From an uncultured bacterium (GTDB lineage: Bacteria; Patescibacteriota; Gracilibacteria; Absconditabacterales; Absconditicoccaceae), in assembly GCA_947168815.1 (NCBI GenBank), contig CAMVNG010000001.1:186001-250000 (forward strand): 64,000 bases of DNA. Direction: 5' to 3'. Position 1 is the first letter of the stretch; each line of letters opens with the position of its first letter. Both the position numbers and the translations under genes were made by a program. Positions 41,827 to 53,277 of this stretch are shown here, piece after piece. The notes beneath the pieces were generated by a model. The model searched no databases. It was not told the origin of the DNA and saw nothing but the letters and a program-made list of their open reading frames with translations.

Positions 41827-44051
41827 TGCGATATCGTTCTTATGAGTCAAGCTCGCCTAAGAAAATAATGACGTATTTCTTTTACGTCGTATGTGCATTT
41901 TGGGTACTTGTTACCGCAATCCTTGGTTACCAATTTCTCAATGAAAACTGAGAAGTAATTGATCAAAAATGATGAACTTTTGTTGAAGCAATTTTTGACC
42001 AAATTTCTTATTTACCATACCTTAAAAATGACTGACAAAGTGTTTTTTATCAGTCTTTTTTATTTGATTCCTGTATTGACTACCGCACATTAAATGAGGA
42101 GGGTCTTGAAGGTACTAACTGTAAAATTATCACACAAGATTATCAAACTTATTATGTGTCTGTAGAAGGAACATGAAAAAAACGATCTGACGAACAACCA
42201 TGGACCATCAATGATGTTTATTTTACCTATGAAAAAATAATACATCAAAATGTTTGGGATATAAAAACATTAAATGCATATAAGGATTTAAAAATAGAAC
42301 CTGAAGAATGACGTATAAAAATTACATTCCCAACAAGTACAACTGATAACAATTACTTCTTCACATATTTCATACTTCCAAAACATATCTTAGAATCTGC
42401 ACAATACTGAGACTATATAGGAGTATTTGCATCCAGTCCAATTACAAGTGCATGTTGAAAACTCCAACCAAGAACAAGTGATCCTCAAAGTCTTATATTT
42501 AACCTAATGAACTGTGATGACACTAATCTTGCATATTACCAAATAAAAAACTATCCCGATTTTGAATCTTTTTCAAAATCAGTAATCGAAGAAAACAACA
42601 CCATAGTTGATATGTATGCTCATCAACTACAGCTATGAGATTATGCTAGAAAAAATATTATAAAAAGCGATATCTTAAGTTTCTTCTTCAACACAAAATC
42701 TCCAAAAATGAAAGTTAGACTAAGAAGAGCTTTAGGATGATTAATAAACGCAAAGTTCTATGTTTGAGACGAATACTGAAAATTTTTAAAAATGTATAGA
42801 GAGCCTCTCTTAACAACATTCTACTCAAACTGAGAAAATATCAAAGAATTTATCAACCGCGTTTCATTAACAGAAAAGGACGAAGGTGTATGACAACAAG
42901 AACTAGAAGATAGTTGAGTTCAAGCTTTAAAAACTCCAATTAGTATTAATTGAGTTGAAAGAAAATTTGTATTCTATACTCCCAAAAGAGAAGATAATAT
43001 CAATCTAGAAATCAAATTTTCAAACCAGTTCGAGAACATAAAAATAACAGATACAAAAGGTCACAGCTTTAGTCCAACAAATTATAAAAAGACAGATAAA
43101 AAAGTAACCTATCCTCTAGAAGTTTGAAAAAACTTAAATAATGGACTAAATCAATATACAATTGTATGAACCATAAAAGATAAAACATATACAATAGCAA
43201 ATATCGATTTATACATGATTGAAATCGAACAAAATCAAGGACAAGAAGCAATAAATGAAGAAAATAATTGGAAAATTAGCGTTGTATACTATAATAACCT
43301 TGAATCAAATTTTGCAGTAAAACAATTCAAAAAAATTCTCGAAGATGCTTGAATAATAGATAATTTTACATTCACACAAGTAAGTTCACCTGAAGCATTA
43401 GAAGCTAAACTTGTTATGGGAGATTATGACATCATTCTAAACACAATAAACATCGGAATGAAAAAGGATATTCTCAGAATACTAACTACAAGTGAAGCAA
43501 CTATCAATCCATCAAAATACACAAATCCTAATTTAACAAACCTGTTTAAACAATACACAAAAGCATCAAAAAAAGATGAAATAGCAGAGCAAATAAATCA
43601 AATCTTTGCACAAGATATGCCGTTTGTTATTGTTTGATATCCCTATGATTTTGTTAATCTTAGAGAAAATCTAATAAAATCTGCCTTCTGAACGGATGAA
43701 TTTATGTATGAATATAACCGAAGATATCACCTACTCAAACATATTACACTTTTACAATCAAAAAAGATAGATATTAGACAACTCAAAAATATAAAAGGAT
43801 TCATCAACCACCTAATGAATACAATTGATTATTCATTAAACAATCAAACAACAGAAACAGAACAAGAAACAGGTACATGATCTACAGAAAATAATACAGA
43901 AGGAACTCAAGAAACAGTAGAAGAAACAACAATTGAAATAGATAATAATACTCAAGAAGAGAATCCAGAATCTAATCAAGAAGTTACAACAGTTCCAACT
44001 GATTATAACTCATGAAATCCATTTGAAGGATTATTACAACCTGCTCAATAG
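41826..44051 (+). CDS. Oligopeptide/dipeptide ABC transporter substrate-binding protein (SBP_bac_5 type)
   Basis: 741 residues. A membrane anchor (IMTYFFYVVCAFWVLVTAIL) follows a short basic end. The outside part has the SBP_bac_5 pattern: DEQPWTINDVYFTYEKIIH, ILPKHILESAQ, and KVRLRRALGGLINAKFY. The C-terminus is a low-complexity Thr/Glu/Gln tail (TTETEQETGTGSTENNTEG) of about 65 residues. It would bind peptides outside for import, matching the M3 peptidase. No permease or ATPase genes are adjacent. It is coupled to secG. Confidence 0.85.
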
Positions 44052-44089
44052 TATTTTCATTTTTTACAAAAAAACGTATCTCAAATTTA

Positions 44090-45304
44090 ATGAACGAATC
44101 TGATTTTTTACTATCTTCTTACGATTATAATCTTCCCAAATCACATATAGCACAACTTCCATCAATTCCTGCACATAATGCAAAAATGCTGGTTTGTATT
44201 TCCCAAAATAATAATTCCTACACATTACAACATAAACAATTTATAGATCTTAAAGATGAATTAGATAATAAATATCTAATTTTTCTAAACAGAACAAAAG
44301 TATTTAAAGCAAGAATACCTCTACATGAAGTAAAAATTATAAGAAAAAGTGGAAAAGAAATTCTATTAAATGACTGAGAAATTTTTGTTTATCGCATCAT
44401 CTCAAATACAACATTCGAATGTCTAGTTTCTGATTCAAAGAACTTCAAACCATGAAGTAAAATTTTTTTCAAAAACAATATCATACTAGAAAGTAAAAGC
44501 TTCACAGAAAATGGTATTCTATTCTCTATCAACACTGAATCTATTTTTTCTTTCCTCGAACAAATATGAGAGATGCCACTTCCACCATACATAAAATACG
44601 AAAAAGAAAAAGAACAATATTATCAAACATTTTTTGCAGAAGAAATAGGATCTGCAGCAGCTCCAACTGCATCACTCCATTTCACACCAGAACTAGTTAA
44701 ACAGCTCAACGATAAAAAAGTAAACTTCAAATATCTCTGTCTTCATGTAGGACTATGAACATTCAAACCAGTATACGAAGAGCATATAGAAAAACAAAAA
44801 CTACATCACGAACCAATGATTATAGAAGATAATATTTGGGAAGATATAGTACAAGCAAAAAAAGAAAAAAAGATTTTTTTGCCCGTAGGAACAACAATGA
44901 TTAGATATCTAGAATCACTCCCCTATCTCCGAAAATATCTAAGGAAACATAACAAAATAGAAAAACTCTCTTCAGAAATAATTCAACGACGAGATAAACT
45001 CACAGAAGCAATACCAGAGAAATACATTGAAGAGTTTATTCCTGAACAAGAAATCCTTAGAGAGAATAACAAAACTATACTTCAAACAAGATTATTCATA
45101 AGACCTTGAATACCATTTTTATTAGTTGATGAATTAATAACAAATTTTCATCTTCCTAAATCGTCACTAATGATGCTTATATCAGCATTTATGGGTAGAA
45201 AAAATTTAATTAACTGCTATAAAGAAGCGATTAATCAGAATTATAAATTCTACAGCTTTGGGGACTGAATGCGAATAAAAGGAAAAATTAAATCTCATCC
45301 ATAA
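44090..45304 (+). CDS. queA: S-adenosylmethionine:tRNA ribosyltransferase-isomerase (QueA)
   Basis: 404 residues. Characteristic segments are [55 protein letters not shown] (conserved GLGTF), [31 protein letters not shown] and [11 protein letters not shown]. QueA transfers ribose from SAM to preQ1 in tRNA during queuosine synthesis. Its last 17 bases overlap convergently with hemW. Confidence 0.95.
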
Positions 45305-46535
45305 TATCAGTAACCAATGCATTAAATACATCCATTCAATCATCAGTTAACTGCAAAGTCTCATCATTATAATTCACAAGTCATTCTTCCGCATAAGAAT
45401 GAAGTTTTTCTACATAATTAGAAACAAGAATTTCATTATATTTAGAAAGATTTTTTACTCACCTATCAGTCCTAAGTCATAAAAAGAACGATTCTATCAA
45501 ATAATCTTTTTTATTAAGAATTTCAAAAGAGGTTTTATCAAAAGTAATTCAATCAATAAACTCTTTTAAAAGATTAACATCTCTAAATCTAATACCCTCT
45601 CAAATTTCTGATATTCACAAAAACTGTTGCAACTCAACAGAAATATCATTATTTTTCAAAAAAGAAGAAGCATTTAATCATAATCCTAAATAGCTATCCA
45701 TCTCCCAATAAACCCTATTATGAATACTTGATTTTCACGATAAAGCAAAATTTGAAATCTCATATCTGGAATATCAAGCATCTAAAATGATATTTTTAAG
45801 TAATGAAAACTCCTCATAAATCTCATCATCTGTTCAAAAATAAGCTCAAGATATTAATTTATTAGGATCTTTTTTCTTCCAATTTTGATTATCAAAAAGC
45901 TCAAGAGTATAAAGAGAAAAGCTGTCAGCAAATTGAGAAAAAGCAAAATCATGAAAAAAATCTAATGCTGGTTGACTCCATAAATATTTATTTCACTTTT
46001 TACTCTTATTCCATTTCCCAAAAGCAATAAAATCAAAATTAAAAACAGTATTATCCTCTTTTAACGGTCTCAATCATCTCAAAAAATCAACCAATCAAAT
46101 AAATGAAGATTTTCTTCAAGAAAGTTGCAAAACTTCATTATCAAAACTCTGAATACCAAAAGAAAATCTAACCCTTGGGAACTTTTTTCAAAAAACTTTT
46201 TGAATTTTTTGTATAATAGAATAAATCTCTTCTTCAGGATAGGGATTAAATTCAAAACTTAACTCTCATAAATCTTCAACATCGAAACAAGTTCAAACAA
46301 ATGATATCAAATCTATAAGCTTGTCAGCTCATATTAAATTAGGAGTTCCTCATCATATATAAAGTGTCTTCAATGATGGCTTTCATAAAAGTTTTCAATA
46401 GCACTCAATTTCTTCCTTTAATTTGCCTAAATAAGCATCTATAAATCATAAATTTTCTCAAATAGGAAAAGAAGTAAATGCACAATAATTACATTTAGAC
46501 TGACAAAAAGGGATATGAAGATACAATGAAAACAT
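45288..46535 (-). CDS. hemW: Radical SAM HemW-like protein
   Basis: 415 residues. MFSLYLHIPFCQSKCNYCAF holds the CxxxCxxC cluster motif, followed by LKTLYIGGGTPNLI and FEFNPYP, then RVRFSFGIQSFDNEVLQLSGR and the C-terminal RYEISNFALSGKSSIHNRVYW. These define the HemN/HemW group; HemW is a heme chaperone/transfer factor rather than the oxidase. With no other heme genes here, its job in this reduced genome is unclear. Its 3' end overlaps queA. Confidence 0.93.
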
Positions 46536-46652
46536 TTAATAATAAAGATAAACAATAAAATATATACAGTTTCTACTTAGATTTTCAATAATTTAAAGAA
46601 AGCATATTATAACGTGTATGTTGAATAATCCTAAAAATAATAAAATTTAAGC

Positions 46653-46681
46653 TTGACAAATACAAATGAAATTACTAAAGT
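46653..46681 (+). promoter_or_regulatory. Strong promoter of the 143-residue gene
   Basis: TTGACA (46653-46658), 17-bp spacer, TAAAGT (46676-46681); transcription would start near 46688, exactly where a hairpin begins. Confidence 0.65.
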
Positions 46682-46687
46682 AAAAAC

Positions 46688-46704
46688 GTCTCTCGTGTAG
46701 AGAC
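46688..46704 (+). promoter_or_regulatory. Hairpin at the predicted 5' end of the mRNA
   Basis: GTCTCT (46688-46693), loop CGTGT, AGAGAC (46699-46704). It sits at the predicted start of the transcript and is followed by an A-rich leader to the ATG at 46742; it may protect the 5' end from decay. Confidence 0.5.
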
Positions 46705-46741
46705 ATAAAAAAAATAAAAAACAAATACAAATTCTATTATT

Positions 46742-47173
46742 ATGGTTAAACAAGATTTAGTAGCATTGGTAAAGGAAGCTCAAGAAATTCTAGCTGGGCT
46801 TCGAGTAGAGAACTCATTTAACGTTGCAGTAGACTTCTTCAGAAAGATAGGAGAATTCCCATCTGTAGAAGAGGTGCAAAAGCTAACACCAGTTTCAGGA
46901 CAAATAAGTAAACAAGAACTGTTCCTCGATTTTCTCAAGGACAATAGCTCAAGGGCTGATGGTCCAAACAGGACTCCAGAAGGGAAGAAGACATCTCTCA
47001 GAGACCTCTACTTTAGCAACAACGAAGAAACCAACCCAATCTGTCTAGGAAGCTCGCACTACATCTATTCAGATGGATATATGCTTTCGAAGTATCGCAG
47101 GAGTGTGTACAGCTACCTGAGCAAACAGGCTGCATTTCTGAACACAGCAAGTGCAATCCAATGGCTGGGTTAA
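46742..47173 (+). CDS. Unknown 143-residue protein, single-gene unit, no TGA
   Basis: Not recognised. It opens with a helical part (MVKQDLVALVKEAQEILAGL), continues with a polar middle (DNSSRADGPNRTPEGKKTS) and ends with an aromatic region (SHYIYSDGYMLSKYRRSVYS; AAFLNTASAIQWLG). No signal peptide is evident. Eight glycines, all GGN, no TGA; codons such as CTC, AGG and GGG are less AT-biased than those of hemW and the HIT gene nearby. A consensus promoter, a 5' hairpin and a strong terminator frame it, which suggests high and separate expression. Confidence 0.7.
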   Translation: MVKQDLVALVKEAQEILAGLRVENSFNVAVDFFRKIGEFPSVEEVQKLTPVSGQISKQELFLDFLKDNSSRADGPNRTPEGKKTSLRDLYFSNNEETNPICLGSSHYIYSDGYMLSKYRRSVYSYLSKQAAFLNTASAIQWLG

Positions 47174-47200
47174 AAACCAACAAGCTACAAAAGATTCAAC

Positions 47201-47230
47201 GGGGCTGAGAAAATTTCTTGGCTCCTTTTT
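47201..47230 (+). terminator. Intrinsic terminator of the 143-residue gene
   Basis: GGGGCTGAGAAA (47201-47212) pairs with the following TTTCTTGGCTCC through a 12-bp stem containing three G-T pairs, then TTTTT. Confidence 0.8.
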
Positions 47231-47292
47231 CATATAGAAAATAAAATAAAAAATCATAAAATAAACTTCGTTTTATTATCTATAATGAAAAA

Positions 47293-47751
47293 ATGAAAAA
47301 AGAAGACTGCATTTTCTGTAAGATAGCTAACAATGAAATTCCTTCTCAAAAAATTCGAGAAAATGATGAATTCTATGCTTTCTTAGACTTATCACCAAAT
47401 TGCAAAGGTCAATGTCTTCTAATTCCAAAAGAACATTATGACTCTGATCTTTTTCTAATAGATGATAATGAATTCTATAAACGCTATTTTAGCGCAGCAA
47501 AAGAAGTTGTAAAATTACTTAAAAAAAGTCTTAAAGTCGTAAGAGTATGAATGATTATGGAAGGAATGGGAGTAAATCACCTTCATATAAAATTATATCC
47601 TATGCGATGACTTGATAAAGATCGAGAACCTATAGAAGAACAAAATGGATGCTATTTTGATACCTATCCTGGATACCTCACAACTCAAATGTGAGAGACT
47701 CTTTCACAGGAAAAATTAGCTAAAATCAAAGAAGAGATAGTCTGAAAATAA
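47293..47751 (+). CDS. HIT-family hydrolase with altered histidine triad
   Basis: 152 residues. CIFCKIANNEIPSQKIREND is the usual HIT start with its cysteine pair, and LDLSPNCKGQCLLIPKEHYD the central strand. The triad reads NHLHIKLYPM: the first two histidines are present but the third position is Lys, so the standard HxHxHxx motif is incomplete. HIT enzymes cleave nucleoside phosphoramidates or dinucleotides. The change may alter its chemistry or just mark a variant subgroup. Confidence 0.85.
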
Positions 47752-47825
47752 TTCATTATCCCTTGATTTTCAACATAAAAATAATAGTCTGAAATTGTTT
47801 ATTTTACACACCTTATTTTTGAATA

Positions 47826-48089
47826 ATGAAAAAAAATTCTTTTACAAAAATTATTACACTTATTATTTTAGCAATTGCTGCATTTTCACTAGTTTTCGGT
47901 AGTTTTATTATGATACTATCACCTAATAAAGAAGAAACAGTAGACAACAACACAAATATCGAAATTAGTGATGAAACTTGAACAATTGAAATTTCTGCTG
48001 ACGACACAACTGTAACAATTGAATGAGAAATAGAAACTGGTTCAGAAATAGAAACAAACGAAAATAAAGAAATAGAATCTAATGAATAA
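47826..48089 (+). CDS. Small exported acidic protein, 87 residues
   Basis: Signal-anchor MKKNSFTKIITLIILAIAAF and a following hydrophobic stretch to residue 31, then an acidic low-complexity tail of Thr/Glu/Ile repeats (IEISDETGTIEISADDTTV; GEIETGSEIETNENKEIES). No family. The tail resembles the C-terminal repeats of the 41826 protein. It lies 18 bp before the VirB2-like gene, so they are likely co-transcribed. Confidence 0.65.
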
Positions 48090-48107
48090 TTTTATTAATT
48101 ATGAATA

Positions 48108-48575
48108 ATGATAATGAAAAAATTTATCATAATTATGTGATGACTATTCCTATTAAACAGCTTTTTATGACTAAATAATGCTGCATTTGCAGGAGATTCA
48201 GATACAAAATCTGAAACATTAAATGATAAATGTATCGACATGAATAGCGAATGTCTATTAAACGGTACATGTCATTTTTCAACATACGACTGTACAGAAA
48301 TTAGAAAAGAATCAAGAAATGAAGGAGATGAAACATCAGTCTTAACATTTTTTCAAGACGCTGTATACTGAGCAACATTATTCATATGGACTGTAGTTGC
48401 TGCTGGTATTATCGTTTCATGACTTCTTCTCGTATTCTCTTCAGCAAATAGCACATTAAAATGAAGAGCAATGAACTGACTAAAATATTCAATAATAGGA
48501 GGTGTAGTTGTAACACTATCATTAGTCATAATTAGACTTGTTCAATTCTTAGCTAGAGGTGGAGGTAGTAACTAA
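48108..48575 (+). CDS. Small exported protein with two C-terminal membrane helices (TrbC/VirB2-like)
   Basis: 155 residues from ATG 48108 (ATG 48114 is equally possible). Signal peptide KKFIIIMGGLFLLNSFLGL ending NNAAFAG, four clustered cysteines (DKCIDMNSECLLNGTCHF, YDC), then two long hydrophobic helices (GATLFIWTVVAAGIIVSGLL; KYSIIGGVVVTLSLVIIRLV) and a GGG tail. This is the layout of TrbC/VirB2 pilin-like subunits, which are common in CPR genomes; sequence alone does not prove the family. Confidence 0.7.
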
Positions 48576-48617
48576 TAAAAAGAAAAATAAAAATTTTATA
48601 TATACTTTCAAATAAAG

Positions 48618-50348
48618 GTGGCAAACCCGTTAATTGATGATGTGCTAAATTCTGCAGATATTGTAGATATTATCAGTAAATACGTTCCACTAAAAAAAGC
48701 TGGAAGTAATTTTTCTTGATGTTGCCCCTTCCACAGTGAAAAAACACCATCTTTTATGGTTTCTCCAACAAAACAAATATTTAAATGCTTTGGTTGTTGA
48801 AAAGGAGGAAACGTTCTTACATTCATACAAGAAATAGAAAGAATAGATTTTCGAGATGCAGTAAAAGAATTAGCAAAAATAGAACATATAGACCTAGAAA
48901 AATATGATAAAGACACAAAGAAATTTGCAATTGATTCTGATGAGAAATGAAAATTAAAAAGAATGCATGCAATCGCACAATCTTTTTTTAAGGCTCAATT
49001 ACAAAATTCTCAAGAAGCTCAAAATTACTTAAAAGGAAAAAGAAAATTAACAGATCAACTTATCGAACAATTTGGGATTGGATATGCACCAAACAAAAAT
49101 TTTGAATTAATACAATTATTGAGATCAAAATGATTTACTGATAATGATATAGTCGAATCTTCTCTTGCAAAAAAATTTGATAATGGTGATATATCTTCAT
49201 TTTTTAGGAATAGAATTACATTTCCTATTTTCGATATTATGTGAAATATCGTCTGATTTTCTGCAAGAATCCTCAATCCAGACGACAATCCAAAATACTT
49301 AAATAGTGCAGAACATAAAGCATTCGAAAAATCAAAAATACTCTATTGATTAAACTTTGCAAAAAACAGTATTAGAGAACATCAAAAAATAATAATTGTT
49401 GAATGACAAATGGATGTTCTTGGGCTTGCAAAAATGTGAATCCCTGTTGGAGTTGCAACATCATGAACGTCATTAACAGATGAACACATTAAAGTATTAA
49501 AAAGATATACAGAAAATATTTATCTCATGTTTGATAACGATCAAGCATGACAAAAAGCTACTCAAAGAGCACTTAAGTTATTCTATCAACAAAATCTTTT
49601 TCCAAAAATTATTTCAATACCAGAACCACGAAAAGATATTGATGAAATATCTAATGAAGAAAATGGTAAAGAAATATTTGAAGAATGTTTAAAAAAAGCT
49701 AAAGACTGATTTCAAGTACTATATGAACGTCTCAGAGCAAGCTTAGATATGACATCACCTGTCGACAAACAAAAACTCATTAATACACTCTTCGATGTAA
49801 TAATATCAGTAAATTCATTAGCCATACAAGAACATTACAAAGACGTTCTAGCAAAAAACTTGTGATTCGCTTTCGAAGTTCTAAATGCACAATTTAAAAG
49901 CTATAAAGCAAACGACTGAAAATTCCAAGTACTTCAAACAACACGTAAACAAGAACAACAACAGCACACTGAAAAATTTCAATTAGAAAGAGAATGGCTA
50001 TATGCAACTCTATTTTATCAAGACCTCATACAAAAATATATTTGATGATTTGAAAGAACAGAAAACTTTATAAAATTTTCAGAACTCCTTTCAAAAACAG
50101 ATACAGATAATATCTTCTCAAAAGCAATAAACAACAACCTAAGTGAAGATGAAACAAAAAAAATTGAGGAATTAACACTTCGACGAGATCAACAGCTTGA
50201 ATCATTTTCAGATGAAAAAACCAGATATCAACACATAATCCAAACGCTACTTCCTCTAATACAAACATCTTTACAACTAGGACTAAAGAATCCTAAAATT
50301 TCTGCAGAAGAAAAAACAGAACTCTTAAAACTTAGAAGAGTTCTATAA
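48618..50348 (+). CDS. dnaG: DNA primase DnaG
   Basis: 576 residues from a GTG start; no in-frame ATG lies upstream. The zinc finger is CCPFHSEKTPSF with FKCFGCGKGGNVLTF. The TOPRIM domain has IIIVEGQMDVLGLAKMGIPV with the catalytic Glu and LMFDNDQAGQKATQRALKL with the Asp pair. It makes RNA primers for replication. The C-terminus is helical and charged (helicase-binding). It converges on mtnN with 15 bp between. Confidence 0.95.
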
Positions 50349-50363
50349 TATTCAAAAAATATA

Positions 50364-51023
50364 TTATTTTAAAACCTCCTTTAAAATATGAAGGCTATTT
50401 TTCATAGCAAAATCCAAATTATCTTCATGAGCAACAGATGCATCAGAATCTGCTCAATCAGAAACCGCTTTTATAATAAAGGTATTATCCAATAATCAAA
50501 ATTCACGAGCAACAGTAGCTACCGCAAATGCTTCCATTTCAGCCACATCAGCTCAATATCTCTTCTGTAAGTCATCACATCTCTCTTTCTTATCGATAAA
50601 CTCATCTCAAGTAACACAAATACCATTTTCATAATATCAAAAATCTAATCCTCACACATTAACATCGCATCTTGTTGAAAGATTAATTCCCTTTTTTATA
50701 TAATCCAAATGACTTCATCCAAATGGAAGATAAACATCATGTTGAAAAACACTACTAATCAAAAAAACATCTCAAATTTTTATTTCTTGTCATCTTAAAT
50801 TTCCAGCAATTCCAACGTTAATAATCTTCTCAACTCAAAATTCTGTTATCAATACAGTAGTTCATATTGCAGCCTGAGCTTTTCAAATACCAGCAATTGC
50901 TAAAAAGACACTATCATTTCCATAAAAAGAAATATGTTGTAACTTCTTTATTAATTGCAATCACAACATATCTATAATATGCTGAGCTTCTTCATCATAT
51001 GCCGTCAATATTCAAGTTTTCAT
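50364..51023 (-). CDS. mtnN: 5'-methylthioadenosine/S-adenosylhomocysteine nucleosidase-like protein
   Basis: 219 residues. MKTGILTAYDEEAQHIIDML matches the MTAN start with its Glu-rich segment; FLAIAGIGKAQAAIGTTVLI and INVGIAGNL are the phosphorylase-fold glycine loops. YGADVAEMEAFAVATVA has the MEA substrate motif and IIKAVSDGADSDA the catalytic Asp. It clears methylthioadenosine or SAH, products of SAM enzymes such as QueA and the methyltransferases in the window. It lies 10 bp downstream of nrdR. Confidence 0.88.
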
Positions 51024-51033
51024 TTTTTATAAA

Positions 51034-51468
51034 TTAATCAATTAAATGTTTAAAATCCTCAAAAGAATCAAATGATTTATAAACTGAAGCAAATCTTACA
51101 TAAACAACAGGATCCATCTTTTTTAACCCTTCTAAAATATCGTCTCATATCTGCTTACTAGTAATTTCATGACCATTTGCTTGCCACTCAATCTCAAGAT
51201 TAGTAAGCAAAGAATCGACTGCATCAGGAGAATATGGTCTTTTAGCAAAAGCAAGTAAAACAGACTTTCTTAATTTAGCTCTATCATACAGTTCTTTTGT
51301 TCAATCCTTTTTAATTACAGTAAGCTCTGTTAATCAAATTCTTTCAAACGTAGAAAACCTATGTCAGCACCTCTCACACTCTCTTCTTCTTCTAATGATT
51401 GAACCATCTTCAATCATCCTAGAATCGACTACTTTTGAATCCATGTTCTTACATTTAGGACACCTCAT
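51034..51468 (-). CDS. nrdR: Transcriptional repressor NrdR
   Basis: 144 residues, normal NrdR length. The zinc ribbon is [17 protein letters not shown] with [13 protein letters not shown], and the ATP-cone has [20 protein letters not shown]. NrdR senses ATP/dATP and represses ribonucleotide reductase genes. No nrd gene is in the window. Start ATG 51468 gives the exact family N-terminus. Confidence 0.95.
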
Positions 51469-51484
51469 AATTTCATTCAAAAAA

Positions 51485-52477
51485 CTAAAAAATCGATTGC
51501 TCCTGCACTTTTAACTCTTTATCATCGTCAACTAAATTATTTGATTTATTAATAAAATCATCCATAGTAAATTCATACATTTCATCATCAATAAAAATTC
51601 TTTTATAATGTAAGAAATAAAACATCACCAATGCTGTCATTCTTACATCGTTCTTACAATATTTCTTAAACTCTTCAAGTTTTGATTGATCTCCCGTTCT
51701 CAAATATTCATTCCAAAGTACCTCTCACTCAGCACCTGAAGAAAGAGTCTTTTGAACTCAAACAAGAGCTTCTGAAAGCTTATTCAATCAAATTCTTTTT
51801 TTCGTTAGTTTCAAAAAGAACAAATAAAGATCCAAACTTTTCTTATTCAAAATTTCAATCTCCTTATCTCAGTATCAAGCGTTCCAACATGATACAGGAT
51901 TATCAAACCAAATCTGATTAAATCAAATAATATATCAATCAAAAGCTAACATCTCATCAACAAAATCTTTAAGATTTTCTCTCATAACTGCACGGTATTC
52001 CATTTTTTCTCACCTTGGATACATAGCATAAGCAAGCAAAAATTCTGCAGCTTTTAAATCATCAGCAACAGTCGTTTCGATATCATAAACTAGATAAGGC
52101 TTATCCATAATAGTTTGATAATTTCAAGCCTTAAATTCATCCATAAGGATTTGTTCGATCGTTTTTTGCCCAACCATTCTCTCCTTTTTAGCAACATATT
52201 TAATAATTAAAGACTGAATGACAGACTTCTTATCAAAAGGAAGAACGACCTCAATTTTATCAATCTCATCCGCAAGATGAAGTTGACCATCTTTTTTATG
52301 TATTCTAAAACAGATGTCTCCACGAGAAAAATAGAAGACATCGTCTCATTCTTGAAAACAAAGCTTAAAGAAATCATTTGCTCACTGACACCTCTCTCTT
52401 TTTATTAAAGCATAAAGGTGTGGTATAAAATCATTTTGAATGGTTGTTAAATCTTGTACTGTGAATCTCTTATACAT
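51485..52477 (-). CDS. RNase H-like 3'-5' exonuclease (DEDD family)
   Basis: 330 residues. The DEDD acid motifs are visible in order: [12 protein letters not shown] near residue 130, [14 protein letters not shown], and the last Asp in [15 protein letters not shown]. The first 120 residues are a separate mixed domain ([20 protein letters not shown]) not identified. The family resembles YprB/DnaQ-like nucleases that trim DNA or RNA ends. The gene overlaps no neighbour and precedes nrdR by 16 bp on the same strand. Confidence 0.82.
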
Positions 52478-52523
52478 AACTTATAGCATAACAAGATAAA
52501 GAAGATGAAATAATTTCAACTTC

Positions 52524-52907
52524 TTATAATCCAGGTATACTAGGCATTCCTGATCCATTACCTCATCACATAAGACCAGCTAAATTGCTAGGATCAAATC
52601 CTAAAATATCCTTAGTCTTTTCAGCAGCAACTTCCTGAGCTTTATTCTGAGCTTTTTGGAATGCTTTAACAACTAATTCTTCTAAATCTTCCTTCTTTGC
52701 AGGATCCAAAAGGCTTAAATCATTAACTTTAAAATCTCTTACCTTCATCTCTCATGTCATATCTATAACAATGCTACTAGCCTTTTCTCAATTTTCATCA
52801 ACATATTCTCACTCCTTAGCTCTAATAACCAAATTTTTTAAAGCCTTTTGAAGTTCCTTGTATTTATCATACATCTTTTTTAGCTCACCCATTTTTCACA
52901 AATCCAT
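52524..52907 (-). CDS. YbaB/EbfC-family nucleoid-associated protein
   Basis: 127 residues. The YbaB layout is seen: an N-terminal coil (MGELKKMYDKYKELQKALK), the core strands GEYVDENGEKASSIVIDMTG and VRDFKVNDLSLLDPAKKEDL, and a C-terminal helix (VVKAFQKAQNKAQEVAAEKT). A glycine-rich tail (GLMGGNGSGMPSIPG) is also typical. It binds DNA as a dimer. TGA encodes glycines in the core. Confidence 0.9.
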
Positions 52908-52951
52908 TTTACAATACGAAAAAAATATAAAAACTATTATCTATAATAATA

Positions 52952-53239
52952 CTACGCTTTCTCAATTCACAAATAATGAATAACTAAGAAAACAATAATT
53001 GCCGTTAACAAAAAATCAATAAACCTTGCAAGAGCTTTTCCATATAATACTCCATGCCAAGAAAGATCTTCTAATTTCTCAATTTTCAACTTTTTAAACA
53101 CAGGAGCAAAGAACAATGGAGTTACTAAATCCTCTACAATACTCTTTACAAATTCTCAAACTTTAACTCAAATCAAAAGTCAAATAGCCATTCCAATAAC
53201 ATTATATTCTGCTAGGAAAGCTGCAAAATCTTTTCGCAT
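52952..53239 (-). CDS. mscL: MscL-type mechanosensitive channel
   Basis: 95 residues, shorter than the usual 130. EYNVIGMAIGLLIGVKVGEF matches the MscL first pore helix, followed by SIVEDLVTPLF. A shortened periplasmic loop leads to the second helix (ARFIDFLLTAIIVFLVIHYL). Only a stub of the cytoplasmic helix remains (GIEKA). It opens under membrane tension to release solutes. The loss of the C-terminal bundle is a family variation. Confidence 0.85.
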
Positions 53240-53277
53240 GTTATATTACATATAAAATATAAAATACTATAAACGTA

